64,000 bases of DNA from Distichodus sexfasciatus (GCA_032718565.1 JAVGVS010000686.1:50001-114000); one strand, 5' to 3'. Numbered from the stretch's first letter, positions 33,680 to 44,961 are shown. Numbers and translations: made by a program. The notes: generated from the letters alone by a model not told the origin.

Positions 33680-34070
33680 ATCCTAACCACTAGACCAGCA
33701 CGAGAACCAGGACGCCAAGAGGAAGAGCAGGAGGAACTTGGTTCCACCATGGAGGAGCTGAAACTCAAGAGTCTTGATGCGCATCTTCCTCATCTGGAGT
33801 ATGGGTGTTTGGAGACGAGCGGCGCTTGATGCTCTGAGAGGACGAGCAGTGACACGCTGCTTGATCACTGCTGATAAGTTCCACTCTTGGACTTGAAGGC
33901 GCGTTAAGGATTTGAACCTGATGCGAGCAGCCATATGGAGCCAGTGCAGGTTCCGCAGTAGAGGCGTGGTGGGGAGAATTTAGACTGGATCAGCTGAAGT
34001 GGTCTAGTTGCCTTCAGAGGGAAGTCCAGCATTTAGAGAGTTGCAGTCGTCCAGTTTTGACCACCATTGG
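33680..34070 (-). repeat. Unclassified repeat-like sequence
   Basis: The phrases ACTAGACCAGCACGAGAACC, TTTGAACCTGATGCGAGCAG and GAGTTGCAGTCGTCCAG resemble tails of dispersed fish retroelements. I cannot assign a family or ends. Confidence 0.35.
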
Positions 34071-34434
34071 ATCCCCGAGCAAGACCTTTAACCTGAGGCT
34101 GGATAAAGTGCTACTGGGAGAGGATTGGTTTTACATGAGGACGTGGGGTAATGTTATTTTACCACAGGACGTCTGTAATGTTAGTGGCCGATTGGGACGG
34201 GATAAGAAATCTCAGTAAAATTCCCGGAAGTGGGAGGAGTAATTCGATTTACGCACCAACGTCACCTCCCGGTCACCTCCCGGTCACCTCGCTTACCTAA
34301 AGCAATAAGAAAATTTCTGCTTCTCACATGTGCTTCTGGATTTCTTTTCCCTCTGAATGTCGTTCACCGTACGAGGAGAAATCCAGAATGTTTACATGTG
34401 TGTTTACAGCGGCTCCATCTGGATGGTATTAGTA

Positions 34435-34630
34435 AAGTGAGTGAATATTTGTTCTTGTGAACACAGCACAGCACACGAAACGTGACCTCTGTGTTTGACC
34501 CATCCCTGAAGGAGCAGTGGGCAGCGCCTGTGCAGCAGTGCTTGTGGGGACGGTACCTTGCTCATGAGTAGTTCAGCGGTAAGTTCGCCGGTCCGGTTCG
34601 AGCCTTCTGATCACGTTCACCTCATGTAAA
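34435..34630 (-). mobile_element. SINE family B copy, diverged
   Basis: It carries GTGACCTCTGTGTTTGACCC, GAAGGAGCAGTGGGCAGC and GACGGTACCTTGCTCATGAG, as in other family B copies, with the head end broken near 34620. Confidence 0.75.
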
Positions 34631-34807
34631 ACTAATCCCGTCTGAATAGTACTAAAGAGACTCTACTAAATGCAGTAAACCCCTCAAACCATCTGTATTC
34701 TCTAAACACGACGTTTGTGTGCACGCTCGTTTCTCTTCTCCGTTTAATGCAGATTCAAGAACGTAAACAAGGTCCACTCTCCATTGTTCCACTCGGGTAC
34801 TCCAGAC

Positions 34808-35516
34808 TAGGGATGCACCGATCCGATACGTGGATGAGATATTGGTCCGATTACGACTCAGATTGCTGGATCGGGTAAATTGTAAGTTTTTCTACGTTTG
34901 CGTTTGTGCGTGCGCTCAATTTGTTCGGCATTTGCGCTAATTCCTACATATAGCATTGACAATAAGCAGCGCAACACTCTACAACCCCAAAAGCAAATTA
35001 TACGAGATTATACTGTTTAATTTCCTCAACAGCACCAGCTCTCACGCGCAATCTGTTCCTCACTGTGCTGGTTAGCGCGCGTCTCTCACAGGGAAGTCCA
35101 ACATTCACTAAAGCGTCCAGTTCAGTCAGATCTTCCCCTTCATTACAGACAAAACTTATATTTCAGCTGATAAATAACAACAACCAGCGTTCTACTCACA
35201 GTACAGCCGTTCAGTGTTTATTCCGGACCCGCGTCCATCGCGGTGTTGTGACGCGGTTCTTGTGTGGAATGCCATCATGTGCAAAAATTTGGTTCTCCTC
35301 CAGAAATAAGTCCAAAATGAATCAAAAATGCCAAAACCTCAATCATTCCTCATATTCAATTAGTCAGAAATGATTGTTAGAGAGTAAAAATGAGGATTTT
35401 TTACTTTCAAACTCAAACAGACTAGTGTCGGATCGATACTCGGGATCGGCTGATACCCAACGCCCAAGTATTGGCATCGGTACCAGAACTGAGAAGGTTG
35501 GATTGGTGCATCCCTA
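34808..35516. mobile_element. hAT element, TAGGGATGCACCGAT type
   Basis: The ends TAGGGATGCACCGATCC and GGATTGGTGCATCCCTA are inverted copies. The flanks CTCCAGAC (34800-34807) and CTCCCGAC (35517-35524) match at 7 of 8 bases, a hAT-type duplication. The 709-bp interior has short frames only. Confidence 0.85.
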
Positions 35517-35690
35517 CTCCCGACTGTGTTGTAAACTGTTCTACTGTGTTTCCGTCAGGCTCCAGTGTTGATTTGGGGATTATAGAGGTGTGTTCAGGTG
35601 AAGCTTTGGTTCCGTCCTCCTCCGTACTGTTCTGTTCATCCACACTACTGTAGAACACGCAGGACCTGCATCAGCTTTTGCATAAATGAG

Positions 35691-35696
35691 AATAAA
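35691..35696 (+). promoter_or_regulatory. Candidate dok6 polyadenylation signal
   Basis: AATAAA is followed within 35 bases by a GT-rich element (CTGTGGTGTGTGTGC), the expected arrangement of a vertebrate poly(A) site. It is 3.8 kb after the dok6 stop codon. Confidence 0.5.
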
Positions 35697-35754
35697 AGAT
35701 TGTATCTTCTGTACAGCAGGGCTGTGGTGTGTGTGCTTATGGGAGTGTGGATTT

Positions 35755-35985
35755 GAGTGATTATTTGTCATTGTGAACACACCACACCACACTACACCAC
35801 AACCACTTGTGACCTCCGCGTTTGACCCATCCGTGAAGGAGCAGCGGGCGGCTAACGAGGGCAGCGCCGAGGTACGGTACCTTGCTCATGAGTACCTCAG
35901 TGGTACCTTTACCGGTCTTGGATTCGAACCTGCAACCTTCTGATCACGGGGTGAACGCCATAACCGGTACGCCACCGACTGCTAC
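35755..35985 (-). mobile_element. SINE family B copy
   Basis: It has the full layout on the minus strand: head GGTGGCGTACCGGTTATGGC, B box GGTTCGAATCC, body GAGCAAGGTACC and CCGCTGCTCCTTCACGGATG, and the 3' end TTCACAATGACAAATAATC. Confidence 0.85.
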
Positions 35986-36244
35986 ATGTTTGTGGACCAA
36001 CGCTCACAGGTAAAACTATCTTAATGTGGAACTGAGGATCAGTCCTCCTTCAGTACTTCTCAACTTCCTCACGTACACATATAGTGACGAGAAATGTTAC
36101 ATTAATTTGATAGGGTTATTTTTTTAATGGATGTCATGCATATCGTTGAATATGGAAAAATGTGTCTAAAATTACTTCAATATTGTTTAACTTCTTGCAC
36201 TGTATTTTTAACTTCACCCCTCAGGTGGCCCCACCAGGTTTATA

Positions 36245-36737
36245 CACTATATATATATATATTCTCACTGAAGGAATCAAAACTATGAATGAAGTGTGTA
36301 AGGACTATTTGACCCAGAAGGAGAGTGATGGAGTGCTGCAGCACATGGCCTGGCCTCCACGGTCACCTGACCAAACCCAATCGAGATGGTTGGGGATGAG
36401 ATGGACCACAGAGTGAAGGCAAAAGGGCCAACAAGTGCTCAGCATCTGTGGGAACTCCTTCAAGAGTGTTGGAAAAGCATTTCAGGTGACTACCTCATGA
36501 AGCTCATCGAGAGAATGCCAAGAGTGAGCAAAGCAGTGATCAAAGCAAAGGGTGGTTATTTTCAAGAATCTAAGATATAAAACATGTTCTGGGTTATTTC
36601 ACACTTTTTGTTTACTACATAATTCCATATGTGTTCATTCATAGTGCCTTCAGTGAGAATCTACAGTGGAAATAGTCATGATAATAAAGAATAAAACACT
36701 GAATGGGAAGGTGTGTCCAAACTTTTGACCAATAGTG
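36245..36737 (+). mobile_element. Internally deleted Tc1-like element
   Basis: Plus-strand frames encode the C-terminal part of a Tc1-type transposase: WPPRSPDQTQSRWLGMRW, where the last catalytic acid lies in a damaged SPDLNPIE-type motif, then TSAQHLWELLQECWKSI and RMPRVSKAVIKAKGGYF. The right end GTGTCCAAACTTTTGACC is the terminal inverted repeat. The N-terminal DNA-binding half is deleted, with the junction just after ATCAAAACTATGAATGA, identical to the copy at 63699. Confidence 0.8.
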
Positions 36738-37489
36738 TATGTATATATTTCCTCCATTTTATTCTTAGTGAAATTTTTTAACAAAAATACTTTCCCTACA
36801 CATTATAATTTTATGGTTATATGTTGTATGTCCAATAATTTAAGATTATTGTGACCAGGTAGTTATTGTTTTTAACCACTAATTTTACTTTGCAGCAAAA
36901 CACTGTAAGATTTGCTGACAGTGTCCCCATACCGACTAGAAACGGTACTGCCTGTAACCGCTGTGGTCAAATCTGTGTTGCAGTAATACACCTGCGTTTG
37001 TTGACAAGCCAACGAGACCGGCGAACTTCCTGAAGCACTAATGTGCGATGTGTCTTCGGGCCAGGTAAAGCAGCCTCACAGCATTATATGTAAACATGAA
37101 TATGGTTTTATTTTTCAGAAACAAAGTTAACTCAACAAAAAAGCACAAATGAAAAGATAGTGTTTTGGTTTCCATCTCGGCCTGCCCTATAACTGATTAA
37201 CCCGTTGTGGAAATAGGCTGTAGTCCTACAGTAATGCAGCGCTGTTTGCGTGGTGACAGTAATGTTATTATCCATATTGTAAAACAAAACATGGTAGATG
37301 GGTCTGCAAGGTTGAAAAATCAGTTAGCATTAGCCAGAGATGCGTCTGAGCCGTTTGTCACAGAAATACAGTTGACCACAGACATGACACCCGTGCTCTA
37401 CTGTCAGCACTAGTCAGTTCCTGCAGGATTCTTTTTGCACAGACACTTAGTCACTTTCATAAGCCAATCGCATTACTGATAGGTGTCAT
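36738..37489. other. No recognisable feature
   Basis: AT-rich intergenic sequence. A 68-codon frame at 37207 has no recognised domain. Confidence 0.35.
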
Positions 37490-37655
37490 ATTATATCCAT
37501 TATAGTTGTTTCTTATTTATTTATTTGTTCTTTTATTTATTGTCGGTTGCATTATTTTAGTTAAATTCTATAATGTCTTATTCTTCTTGTTGCACTGAGC
37601 ATGTTCATGACAAAAGAATTTCCCTTGGGATACAGAAAGTTCTTTATCTTATTGT
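37490..37655 (+). mobile_element. 3' tail of an L2/CR1-like LINE
   Basis: The end TTGCACTGAGCATG, AAAAGAATTTCCCTTGGGAT and a short ATCTTATT tail has the layout of L2-like LINE 3' ends. No coding part remains. Confidence 0.5.
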
Positions 37656-37663
37656 GTGATTTT

Positions 37664-38076
37664 GGCCTCGTTCACACTGCAGGTCTTGATGCTCAATTCT
37701 GATTTGTTGCCTATATCCGATTTTTTTGACCTCCTGTTTACACGTTTTTTTTAAATTGTGACCCATATCCGATTCGCTTGTTACACGACGTCATTAAACC
37801 ACGATGAAGTACTAAATTATCGCAGGTTTAATAACGTACAGAACGCAACGCCTAGGAAAATCCGATCTGCCTGTTTACATGACAGTCGCATTGGCACATA
37901 TCTGATTTATATCTGATTTATTTCCACATATGAACGAGGCCTGAAACCGATCTCAAAATATCCGAATGCAGGCGTTTTTTTCCTGTTTACACTGTCATGG
38001 AACAGATCCGATCTGTGTCACATATGAGCAAAAAATCGGAATTTGGTCACATTTAATTGACAGAGTAAACGAGGCC
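37664..38076. mobile_element. MITE with GGCCTCGTT termini
   Basis: The termini GGCCTCGTTCACACT and AGAGTAAACGAGGCC are inverted copies flanked by TTT. The interior repeats TATCCGATTT and ATATCTGATTTA. An internal CGAGGCCTGAAAC copy suggests a compound element. Class uncertain. Confidence 0.6.
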
Positions 38077-38345
38077 TTTGTCTCCCTTTATAATGATTCT
38101 TTAACACTAAAATAAATGACGTGAACAAAGCCACTATTATTTTTATTAACCATTAATCATTCAGTTGTTTTTGAAGGTAAATTTGAGGCGTTTTTATCAC
38201 ACGTTTCCTGCGTCTTCGAAACGTAACAAGGAAGTGAGTTCGCTGACGTGGCTATTGGCCAAAAATTGAGGAAAAGTTGTGGTAATTGGTCAAAATTGCA
38301 CGGTAGTAATGAATTTGCGGGGATTGGTGTTAATCCTGGAGGCTC
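38077..38345. repeat. Dispersed repeat, pair with 41498-41775
   Basis: The blocks TTTATAATGATTCTTTAACA, GAGGCGTTTTTATCACA, TTTCCTGCGTCTTC and TAATGAATTTG recur in the same order at 41498-41775. No termini were resolved. Confidence 0.65.
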
Positions 38346-40177
38346 TGTCTAGTTGCACAGTCGTCTAGTTTCATATTTGTATTATTCAATGCTCTCGTCA
38401 AAATGAGAATAGCGACAACTAGCATGCTAACTGTCCACAACTAGCTAGCATGTCAGCTACCGGCTGGTTAAACTGCTGTAGGCTACTACTTGAATCACTT
38501 GATTTATGGGTGTAAACGGAGGGCTATGGCTTCAAAAACACAGCCTGACACACAGCGAGCTCACACACACTAGATATAGACGGTCAGCAAAGAATTTATA
38601 CTGACCACTCCAACAGTAACAGCGCCAGGTCACCTCGCTCCTCCTCTTCAGCCGTGACAGTATTCACCCCGGTCCGGCCTCTTACTGGGTCACTCTCCAG
38701 CGTTATTTCCTTTGTCTCCTCTGACCGCACGTTTACCATCTTTGTTTTTCTTGCTGCTTCAGCGGTGACAGCGAGACTCCTTCTAGCTTTCGTTCATTTG
38801 TAACCTCGTTTACCTGCTTCGTCTTTTAAAGGAGGAGCGCGGATGTGACCTGCTGTAAAGAAGTCAAATTTTGTACTTCTTTTTGTTCGAGGTTTCTACG
38901 CAAACCCCGAAGTTTCGTGCCAGTTTAGGCGAGACAGACACTCTCAAGCGATGATCACGGTGTGACAAACTACTGTTAGTTTACATAGTTCGGCCGTGCG
39001 TTCGGACGCCGTAATAAATGCTGTATGGACCGCTCTCATCGCATCAGTTTCGAAATCCCGGCGGCTGTGCGTCCCTTTCATCCCGCTTCGTCTATGTCAC
39101 TGTGTCAAGAGAATTTTTAACGGAACTAAGTCGAGTTTTAATGAAGCGTTTTTTTTCTGAACTACATGAGCGTTTTTGCAGAACTACATACAAAGACGAG
39201 CCACGGGTCAACACCTTGGACAGCCTGATTACTGCCCCCACAGGTAAACACACCAAACTCCAAACTGGCCCGCAGGTCGGCGTTATATAGCGTCAAACCA
39301 ACGCCAACGTAACGCCTCACTGAAGTCAATCAAGCACAGCTACAAAAACCTGCAGGACGGTCAGAGCGCGTTCATTTACCAAAGAGTCCAACGTCCGTGT
39401 GGGAACTAACTGTGCGGCCCCTTTTGTAAAACGTGATTTTAATCAAGAAACACGCTTGTTCTCTCTGCTTTTCAAAACAGCGTTCTGGTATCAAACGTCA
39501 TGCTGGAAGCGATGGCCCTCACACCAAAAATAAAGCCCAGAATCGCAGCTGAGACGCCGGGCTAGAGGAGTGCGCGGACGTAGTGATGGTTCATTTCTTC
39601 CATTTTTATTTGAGTCGAAATGTGAAAGCGAATGAGTCGTTATTCATTTCTTCATTTGTGTTTCAGATGAACATTGGGGGAAAACATCTTTTTTTGGGTT
39701 TTGATTTTTATTTTTAATTTTACAAAAATTACCAAACGATACACTGATTATTCTTCTACACAGTCATAACACTTTACATGAGAATAATCTCCACGTGGTT
39801 TCCTTCACCAGTGTTGGGGTGAAACTCTCCTCCTCCTCATCCTCCCCATCCTCCTCCGTCTCCTCACTCCATCATCCTCCAGTGCTGTGTTCACAAATCA
39901 CAAAAACAAGCTTAACAACGACAACGACGACGAGAAGCCACAGCGTCCAGAGCCGTCCAGCACAATCGTCTGACCATCGGCGTCGATCAGACGAGCCCAA
40001 AAGGTGTTCCCACGCCTCGTCTCTCCCGCTTTACGGAATTTAGACGGAAAACTGAGTGTGTGAAAGCAGCGTCACGGAAGACGGACTGTTTTTGGCGTTC
40101 AGGTGAGCAGATTCACATCCCGATGTCGTTTCTGAAAGCGTTGGTGAGGTGTGTTCCACTGTAATCCAGCAGCAGTG
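38346..40177. other. dok6-cd226 intergenic region without recognised genes
   Basis: It contains possible repeat pieces (39270-39420 resembles part of 23560-23710 in reverse) and a TCCTCC-rich tract near 39828-39860. TTTATT at about 39706, the reverse of AATAAA, is one possible cd226 poly(A) signal. No exon was recognised. Confidence 0.35.
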
Positions 40178-40245
40178 ACGATGATGACGATGATGATGAT
40201 GACGATGATGATGATGATGATGACGATGACGATGACGATGATGAT
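40178..40245. repeat. (GAT/GAC)n microsatellite
   Basis: About 22 GAT and GAC triplets. The Ser- and His-rich frames through it are by-products. It lies 470 bases past the cd226 stop, probably in the 3' UTR. Confidence 0.9.
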
Positions 40246-40717
40246 GCATTAGTTGGGGTTAGTTTTGAGTCAGTATCAGCTAGACCTGGGCTGCTATGGG
40301 ACACAGTAACCTTTAGGCAAAAATATCACAGTTTCACCGTGTTGTGGACACTTTTACTCAGTGCCTTTGGAATATCTTATTTTTAAACAAAACATAAAAG
40401 GTTTGGAACATTTTTAAACTGCCATGTTGATATAAAATAATAACATCAATAACAAAAATAATTGAATTCTGCTCAAATAAAATAAGACTCGTTTAGACCC
40501 CACTTTTGTAGCTTCCCTCCGAACAGCACGGACATTACTTTAATCCCTTAATGCCGAGAGTCCGGAACGTTCCGTCTTTGACGAGTCGTAAGAAGCAGCT
40601 TATATCACACGAATGCTACAGTGGTAGGTTTTTGGTCAGCGGCATGCGGTGGAACTGGAACAGCAGCCCACGCCCCCCTGACCCCGAGCAACAGAGGCCT
40701 CTGCGTTTTCCGCTGCG

Positions 40718-40834
40718 TCACCTCTGCCGCTTGTTGTACGCCTGTAGAGTCTGGACGTTGGCGTAAATGGGGCTGTTCCTCCTCTTGTTCTTCCTCATGC
40801 GGTCGTACTCTCCTCCTCGGTCGTACGCGTTCTG
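40718..40834 (-). CDS. cd226: cd226 exon 6: cytoplasmic tail with Tyr-x-Asn motif
   Basis: The acceptor is CGCAACAG; three bases further in there is a second possible AG, which would drop one glutamine. The exon is in phase 0 and ends in TGA. It encodes QNAYDRGGEYDRMRKNKRRN and then SPIYANVQTLQAYNKRQR. Tyr332 in PIYAN corresponds in position and context to the YVN of human CD226, a Grb2-SH2-type site in a tail motif that drives activation. Tyr312, Tyr318 and Tyr341 are additional tyrosines. Tail length is about 57 residues, similar to human. Confidence 0.8.
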   Translation of the reverse strand, partial: QNAYDRGGEYDRMRKNKRRNSPIYANVQTLQAYNKRQR

Positions 40835-40889
40835 CTGTTGCGGAGGGGGTTGGACACAGTGAGCGGGGTTAGTTCTGGTTAGTTCTGTC

Positions 40890-41200
40890 TAGGGATGCAC
40901 TGATCCAATACTTACATCAGATATGGCTCTGATACTGTCGCGCTGGAGGAGTCAACAAGGAAGTTAGCGTTGAACGGCGGCGTTAACGGATTACGACGCT
41001 CTTTGGGAAACGCTGGCAAAAACGGCCCGTGCTTTAACTAAGGACCTCATATGTCTGTTGGTTCTTTACGGAGACCCATGGCCTTTGGGAAACGCAGCCC
41101 AGATTAGTAATTACACACCGATATCAGATCAACACTCGGCCCACGCACAAAGCACAGGTATCGGTATCGCAGCGGGACGTGATGGATCGGTGCAGCCCTG
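40890..41200. mobile_element. hAT element, TAGGGATGCACTGAT type
   Basis: The ends TAGGGATGCACTGATCC and GGATCGGTGCAGCCCTG are inverted copies. The flanks GTTCTGTC and CTTCTGTT match at 6 of 8 bases. It is a 311-bp non-autonomous relative of the copies at 34808 and 45426, in cd226 intron 5. Confidence 0.8.
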
Positions 41201-41497
41201 CTTCTGTTCGCTGTGAAAATGATTCTTCATTTGACTCACACACGTACGACGCAGTGAAATGATCCTCGGACTAGAATTTACACCAGATAAAGTTACAAAA
41301 ATCTTATGGCACGGCAGCTTGGTGACGTAAACGCACCAACGTGCAGCTCCTCCAGGACTTCACAGCTTTCATCAGATTGTTCTGGATTAAAATGCCTGAT
41401 TTTACTGCAGCTTTTCTAAAAAAAAAAAGGTTTTACATGTTTTGCTGCAATAATGTTGCGGTAGAGAGTCAAAGATGCGGAAAAAATAGCGATTTTG
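41201..41497. other. cd226 intron 5 sequence
   Basis: Part (41345-41420) resembles, in reverse, the AAAATCAGGCATTTGAAG stretch at 58485, so a dispersed element is likely. No exon is seen. Confidence 0.35.
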
Positions 41498-41775
41498 TTC
41501 TCCTTTATAATGATGCTTTAACAATGAATTAAAACGAAGGAACAAAACCACCTTCATTTTCATTAATCATTTAGTTATGTTTGAAGGTAAATGTGAGGCG
41601 TTTTTATCACATTTCCTGCGTCTTCTAAACGTAACGAGGAAGTGAAAGTGGCTCCACATTTTGTGGGAAATGTCGGTGATTGGTCAAATATTGAGGAAAG
41701 CTTGTGGTCATTGGTCAGAACTGGACGTTAGTAATGAATTTGTGGGGATCGGTTGAATTTGCGGTAATAGCTGCG
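41498..41775. repeat. Dispersed repeat, pair with 38077-38345
   Basis: It shares with 38077-38345 the blocks GAGGCGTTTTTATCACA, CCTGCGTCTTC, GAGGAA and AGTAATGAATTTG. Confidence 0.65.
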
Positions 41776-42362
41776 ATCGCAACATCGTGGAATGCTGGCG
41801 GGGCTGAACGTGAGCGTAAACGTGAGCGGGTTGTTGACGGGCTGGAAAGGTTAGTGTTGTAATAAACAGGAGGAAGTCCTGGTCCTGGGTGAGAAGTCAG
41901 GTGGCGTGAGGACGGGAAGTCAAGATGAAAATGTCAAGAGCGTTAAACACAAAGCGCGTGTGATGAAATCAGAGAGCGTGTTGTTGAGACGGGCTAGTGC
42001 TGCTGCTCAGCAGATTCATCATGTGGAACCTGATGGAAATGTCAACGTGGCGTTTGCTTGTCTTTGATTTATAGCAGATGTGTATGGAGGTGTGTGTGTG
42101 TGTGTGTGTGTGGGACATTCACTTCTTTTTTTAGTTGAGTTTAGGTGAGCGTCGTCGTTCGTTGTGGAGGCTAAATTTTCAAGCTGCAAAGACTATTATT
42201 TTTATATGAAAATAATAATTGATAAATATTGGCTTATTTCGGGCAGCAGATTAACAGTGAGTTTGTGCACAGAGCGAGTTTAGAGAACACAGTCTGAAAG
42301 CTGGGCTGAGAACGTTAATGCAGAAACTAAAGCTGTGTGATTTGACCACAATCCTGCTGACC
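41776..42362. other. cd226 intron 5 sequence with a (TG)n tract
   Basis: (TG)n lies at about 42090-42113. Otherwise nothing is recognised. Confidence 0.4.
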
Positions 42363-42366
42363 ATAT

Positions 42367-43013
42367 GTGACCCTCCACGGCAAAACCAGTCGCTTGTCAC
42401 AACAGAGGTTTCCGAGAAAAACGAGCGTTTATGTTGTGTGGGGTAAAATGTTGGATTTTTTGTTTTTAGTGTTTTGAAACAGTGGAAGGTCTATACTGTA
42501 CTGTTGGGAATAAATTTGGCTGAAAAACTTACCCTTTCCATCCTAAAAACGTGACTTTCTTGAGGTGAGGAATTCAATTCCAGCAGAATGTTAAAAGTTT
42601 CTGTTTTGACCGCTCTACTTCAATATTTACGGTGAATCCACTGGTTGACTAGCGTGAAGATATTGCTCCGGAATCCATCTTCGTCTCCCGAGTTCAGTTA
42701 ACCTAACGCAGGTAGGCTATCCGTGTGGCTGTGAATGCAGCGTAGGCTAGCGTAAATGCAAACGTAGCCGCGACCGCACCAAGCGTCTGTGAGTGCTGCG
42801 TCGATAGTCAACTTCAAAGGCAGATTTCTCCGTTTCTCACTTGGCGTGACAGGAGAAACCCGACTCCTTTGAATGTTGATATCTCAGTCATATGTCGTCC
42901 CATTCATTCCATATAGGTATCGTTTTGAAGCTTGATTTATGCCCTTTCATGGAAACATAATACCTCAATCTTGATAATTTGCACAAGCGACTGGTTTTGC
43001 CGTGGAGGGTCAC
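42367..43013. mobile_element. GTGACCC-type MITE, complete copy
   Basis: The terminal inverted repeats are about 30 bp. The left begins GTGACCCTCCACGGCAAAAC and continues through CAGTCGCTTGT; the right mirrors it almost perfectly and ends GGAGGGTCAC. The flanks are ATAT and AAAT. The interior contains the CGCTCGTTTTTCTCGG and TTTTTAGGATGG blocks found truncated at 1-93 and 6662-6893. There is no transposase in its 647 bases. Confidence 0.85.
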
Positions 43014-43734
43014 AAATATATCACAACACACAACACTTTCTGTAAACTCACTACAACCTTCGTTACAAAATCTTGTGTCCGTCTCCTAACGCTCCACACA
43101 CGCCGCTATGGAACGCCAAAGTGCCACAACTCATCTGTATTTCTATGCCGTTGTCAGTAAAACACCCTTTTCTGCTGCTTTATTAGTGAAACACCATATT
43201 TTTCTGGTGCTGTAATATTCCAGCACTTTCTACGCTGTTGAAAATTCTCTGTTTGCGTTGCTCTGGTCACTTGTGGTCAAACGCCACTTTTTATGCAGCA
43301 AAACGTCAGTAAGTGTTGGTGCTGTTTGCGGTGCTGTAGTAAGGGGGCTTTAAGGTGAATCGTGGCAGCGTGGGCGTTCCACAGATCGGACGTTAAACCG
43401 TGGTATTGTGTCGTCTTCAGTGTGTACGTTGAGATGATCGCACACAGACACCAGAGTTTGCTGTAAAGGTTTCATCGTGTTTTTTACACACGCTCTCTGC
43501 ACACAAAGACTATTTGGTATTAAAATTGGCTCCATATTTGTTTTAAATGTTTTTAAATTTTGCTTCTCATTACTTTTGAGTGAATGAACAAACAAACATC
43601 AGAGCTGCGCCTCCACATTTGGGACGTGCTGCGTTATGAGGAACTTGACATTTCTAACGACGTGCAACAATGGCATTCTGTTTTTGATGTCAGACGTGTA
43701 CAGAGGTGTCTCTGTGATGCTGTGTTCTCTGGAT
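43014..43734. other. cd226 intron 5 sequence without recognised features
   Basis: Unique-looking sequence. The frame at 43595-43350 has no domain. Confidence 0.35.
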
Positions 43735-44715
43735 ATTTACATTTACAGCATTTAGCAGACTCCAGCGCTAGAGCTGCAGCTAACGATTATTTTGTTAATC
43801 CATTAATCTGCTGATCTGTTGTTTTTCCTATTAATCGATTTCCAGCCTTTTTTAATAAACCAAACTGTCTGTTTCTATTTTCCTATACTTATTTTTTACT
43901 CTCTAACATTATAAAATGGGGAAAAAAAATCTGATGAATTGAAAATGTGGAAATATTGAAGTTTTGCCCATTTTTCTCCAATTTGGACTCATTTTTGACT
44001 GATTTCTGGGAGAGAACTACATTTTTGTGCAAGACGGCGTTCCACATGAGAGTCGCGTCACAGTAACGTGGTGGACACGCATGGGAACAGTCAGTGAACA
44101 TATCAAGTAAACGTCTGTATTGTGAGTAGAACGCTGGTGGTTGTTGTTGATCAGCTGTAAATGAGTTTTGTCTGTAATAAATGGTGAGATTTGACTGAAC
44201 TGGACGCTTTAGTGAATGACCTCCTGAGAGAGTCGTGTTCTAACAAACAGCACGTGTGTTTACACGGTGAAAAATCTCATTCATGTGTTTCTACTTCAGT
44301 TTTAGTGACGGCGAGACACGGCACTGCTTCTCGTCTCCTTCTTATTCTTCTCTCATGGCGGTCGGCGTCCAGCTTAACGCTGCTTTACTGCCACTGCGGC
44401 TTTGGTTAGCTTACTGACCACACATTAGGGAGTAGCCACTGTACGTATGTGTGTAATAACGTAGACCCAACTAATCCATTATTACGTTACTCACCAACTA
44501 TATTCATAATAGATTTTTATTGATTTAACGGATTAGTAGTTGGAGCCCTGTCCAGCGCAGTGTCCATGTTCCTAAACGGCTCCCTGCAGCAACGTGGGGT
44601 TAAGGGTCTCGCTTAAGGGCCGAGTGGTGGTAGTGATGTAGGTTGAACTCAAACCCACAACCTCCCGGTCCAGAGTCGAGTGTCAACCGCTACTCCCGCC
44701 CCGACTCGACCGCAA
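43735..44715 (-). mobile_element. SINE family A copy split by a hAT insertion
   Basis: The SINE 3' end (TACATTTACAGCATTTAGCA, reverse of the family A end) is at 43735-43768. The body (GGGGTTAAGGGTCTCGC) and B-box side (TTGAACTCAAACCC) resume at 44551-44700. The element between them is a hAT insertion that duplicated TCCAGCGC. Confidence 0.8.
43769..44550. mobile_element. hAT element with perfect 8-bp duplication, nested in SINE
   Basis: It begins TAGAGCTGCAGCTAACGATT and ends TTAGTAGTTGGAGCCCTG (hAT-like YAGRG ends), flanked by TCCAGCGC on both sides (43761-43768 and 44551-44558). The interior has the GTGAGTAGAACGCTGGTGG and TGTCTGTAATAAATGG modules shared with 21499 and 52908. Confidence 0.9.
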
Positions 44716-44877
44716 GCTTAACTCCGGGCACCGCAAGTCGGTGTGTGAACTGTGTTGTAAAAGCGGCTGTTGAACTGAGAAACGCGGAGATCGTTTTAGA
44801 CAAATTAATCTTCATCCTCAAACACACAGCCTCCCAAACTCACACTCCACCCAGCACCACTGAGGTTACACATTTAC

Positions 44878-44932
44878 CCGTCTGGTGTTGGGATGCAGCG
44901 ACGCTCCGAACTCTGAACGTCTCCTCTTCCTC
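44878..44932 (-). CDS. cd226: cd226 exon 5: basic juxtamembrane segment
   Basis: This 55-base exon begins after a long (TG)n run ending TGTAG and ends at the strong donor CGG|GTAAATG. The first G completes an Arg codon left in phase 2 by exon 4. The 18 codons that follow read RKRRRSEFGASLHPNTRR, and phase returns to 0, exactly what exon 6 needs. The Arg/Lys cluster directly after the membrane segment is the expected cytoplasmic stop-transfer signal and parallels the run of arginines at this place in human CD226. Confidence 0.75.
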
Positions 44933-44936
44933 CTAC

Positions 44937-44961
44937 ACACACACACACACACACACACACG
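44937..44961. repeat. (CA)n microsatellite acting as splice-acceptor tract
   Basis: On the minus strand it is (TG)n and ends 4 bases before the first base of cd226 exon 5. No other pyrimidine tract precedes that acceptor. Confidence 0.85.

Larger units (their letters stand above)
31898..35715 (+). other. Probable dok6 3' untranslated region
   Basis: After the stop the sequence is AT-richer and non-coding, with a TG/CA tract, TTTGTACATGCTGTAAG and TTTGTTGTAAAATATGG phrases typical of UTRs. SINE and hAT copies are inserted in it. The extent is an inference from the poly(A) signal at 35691; an earlier end is possible. Confidence 0.4.

Noticed and set aside
37207..37413. 68-codon frame as an intergenic gene
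   Set aside because: It has no domain, no splice context and sits in AT-rich repeat-like sequence.
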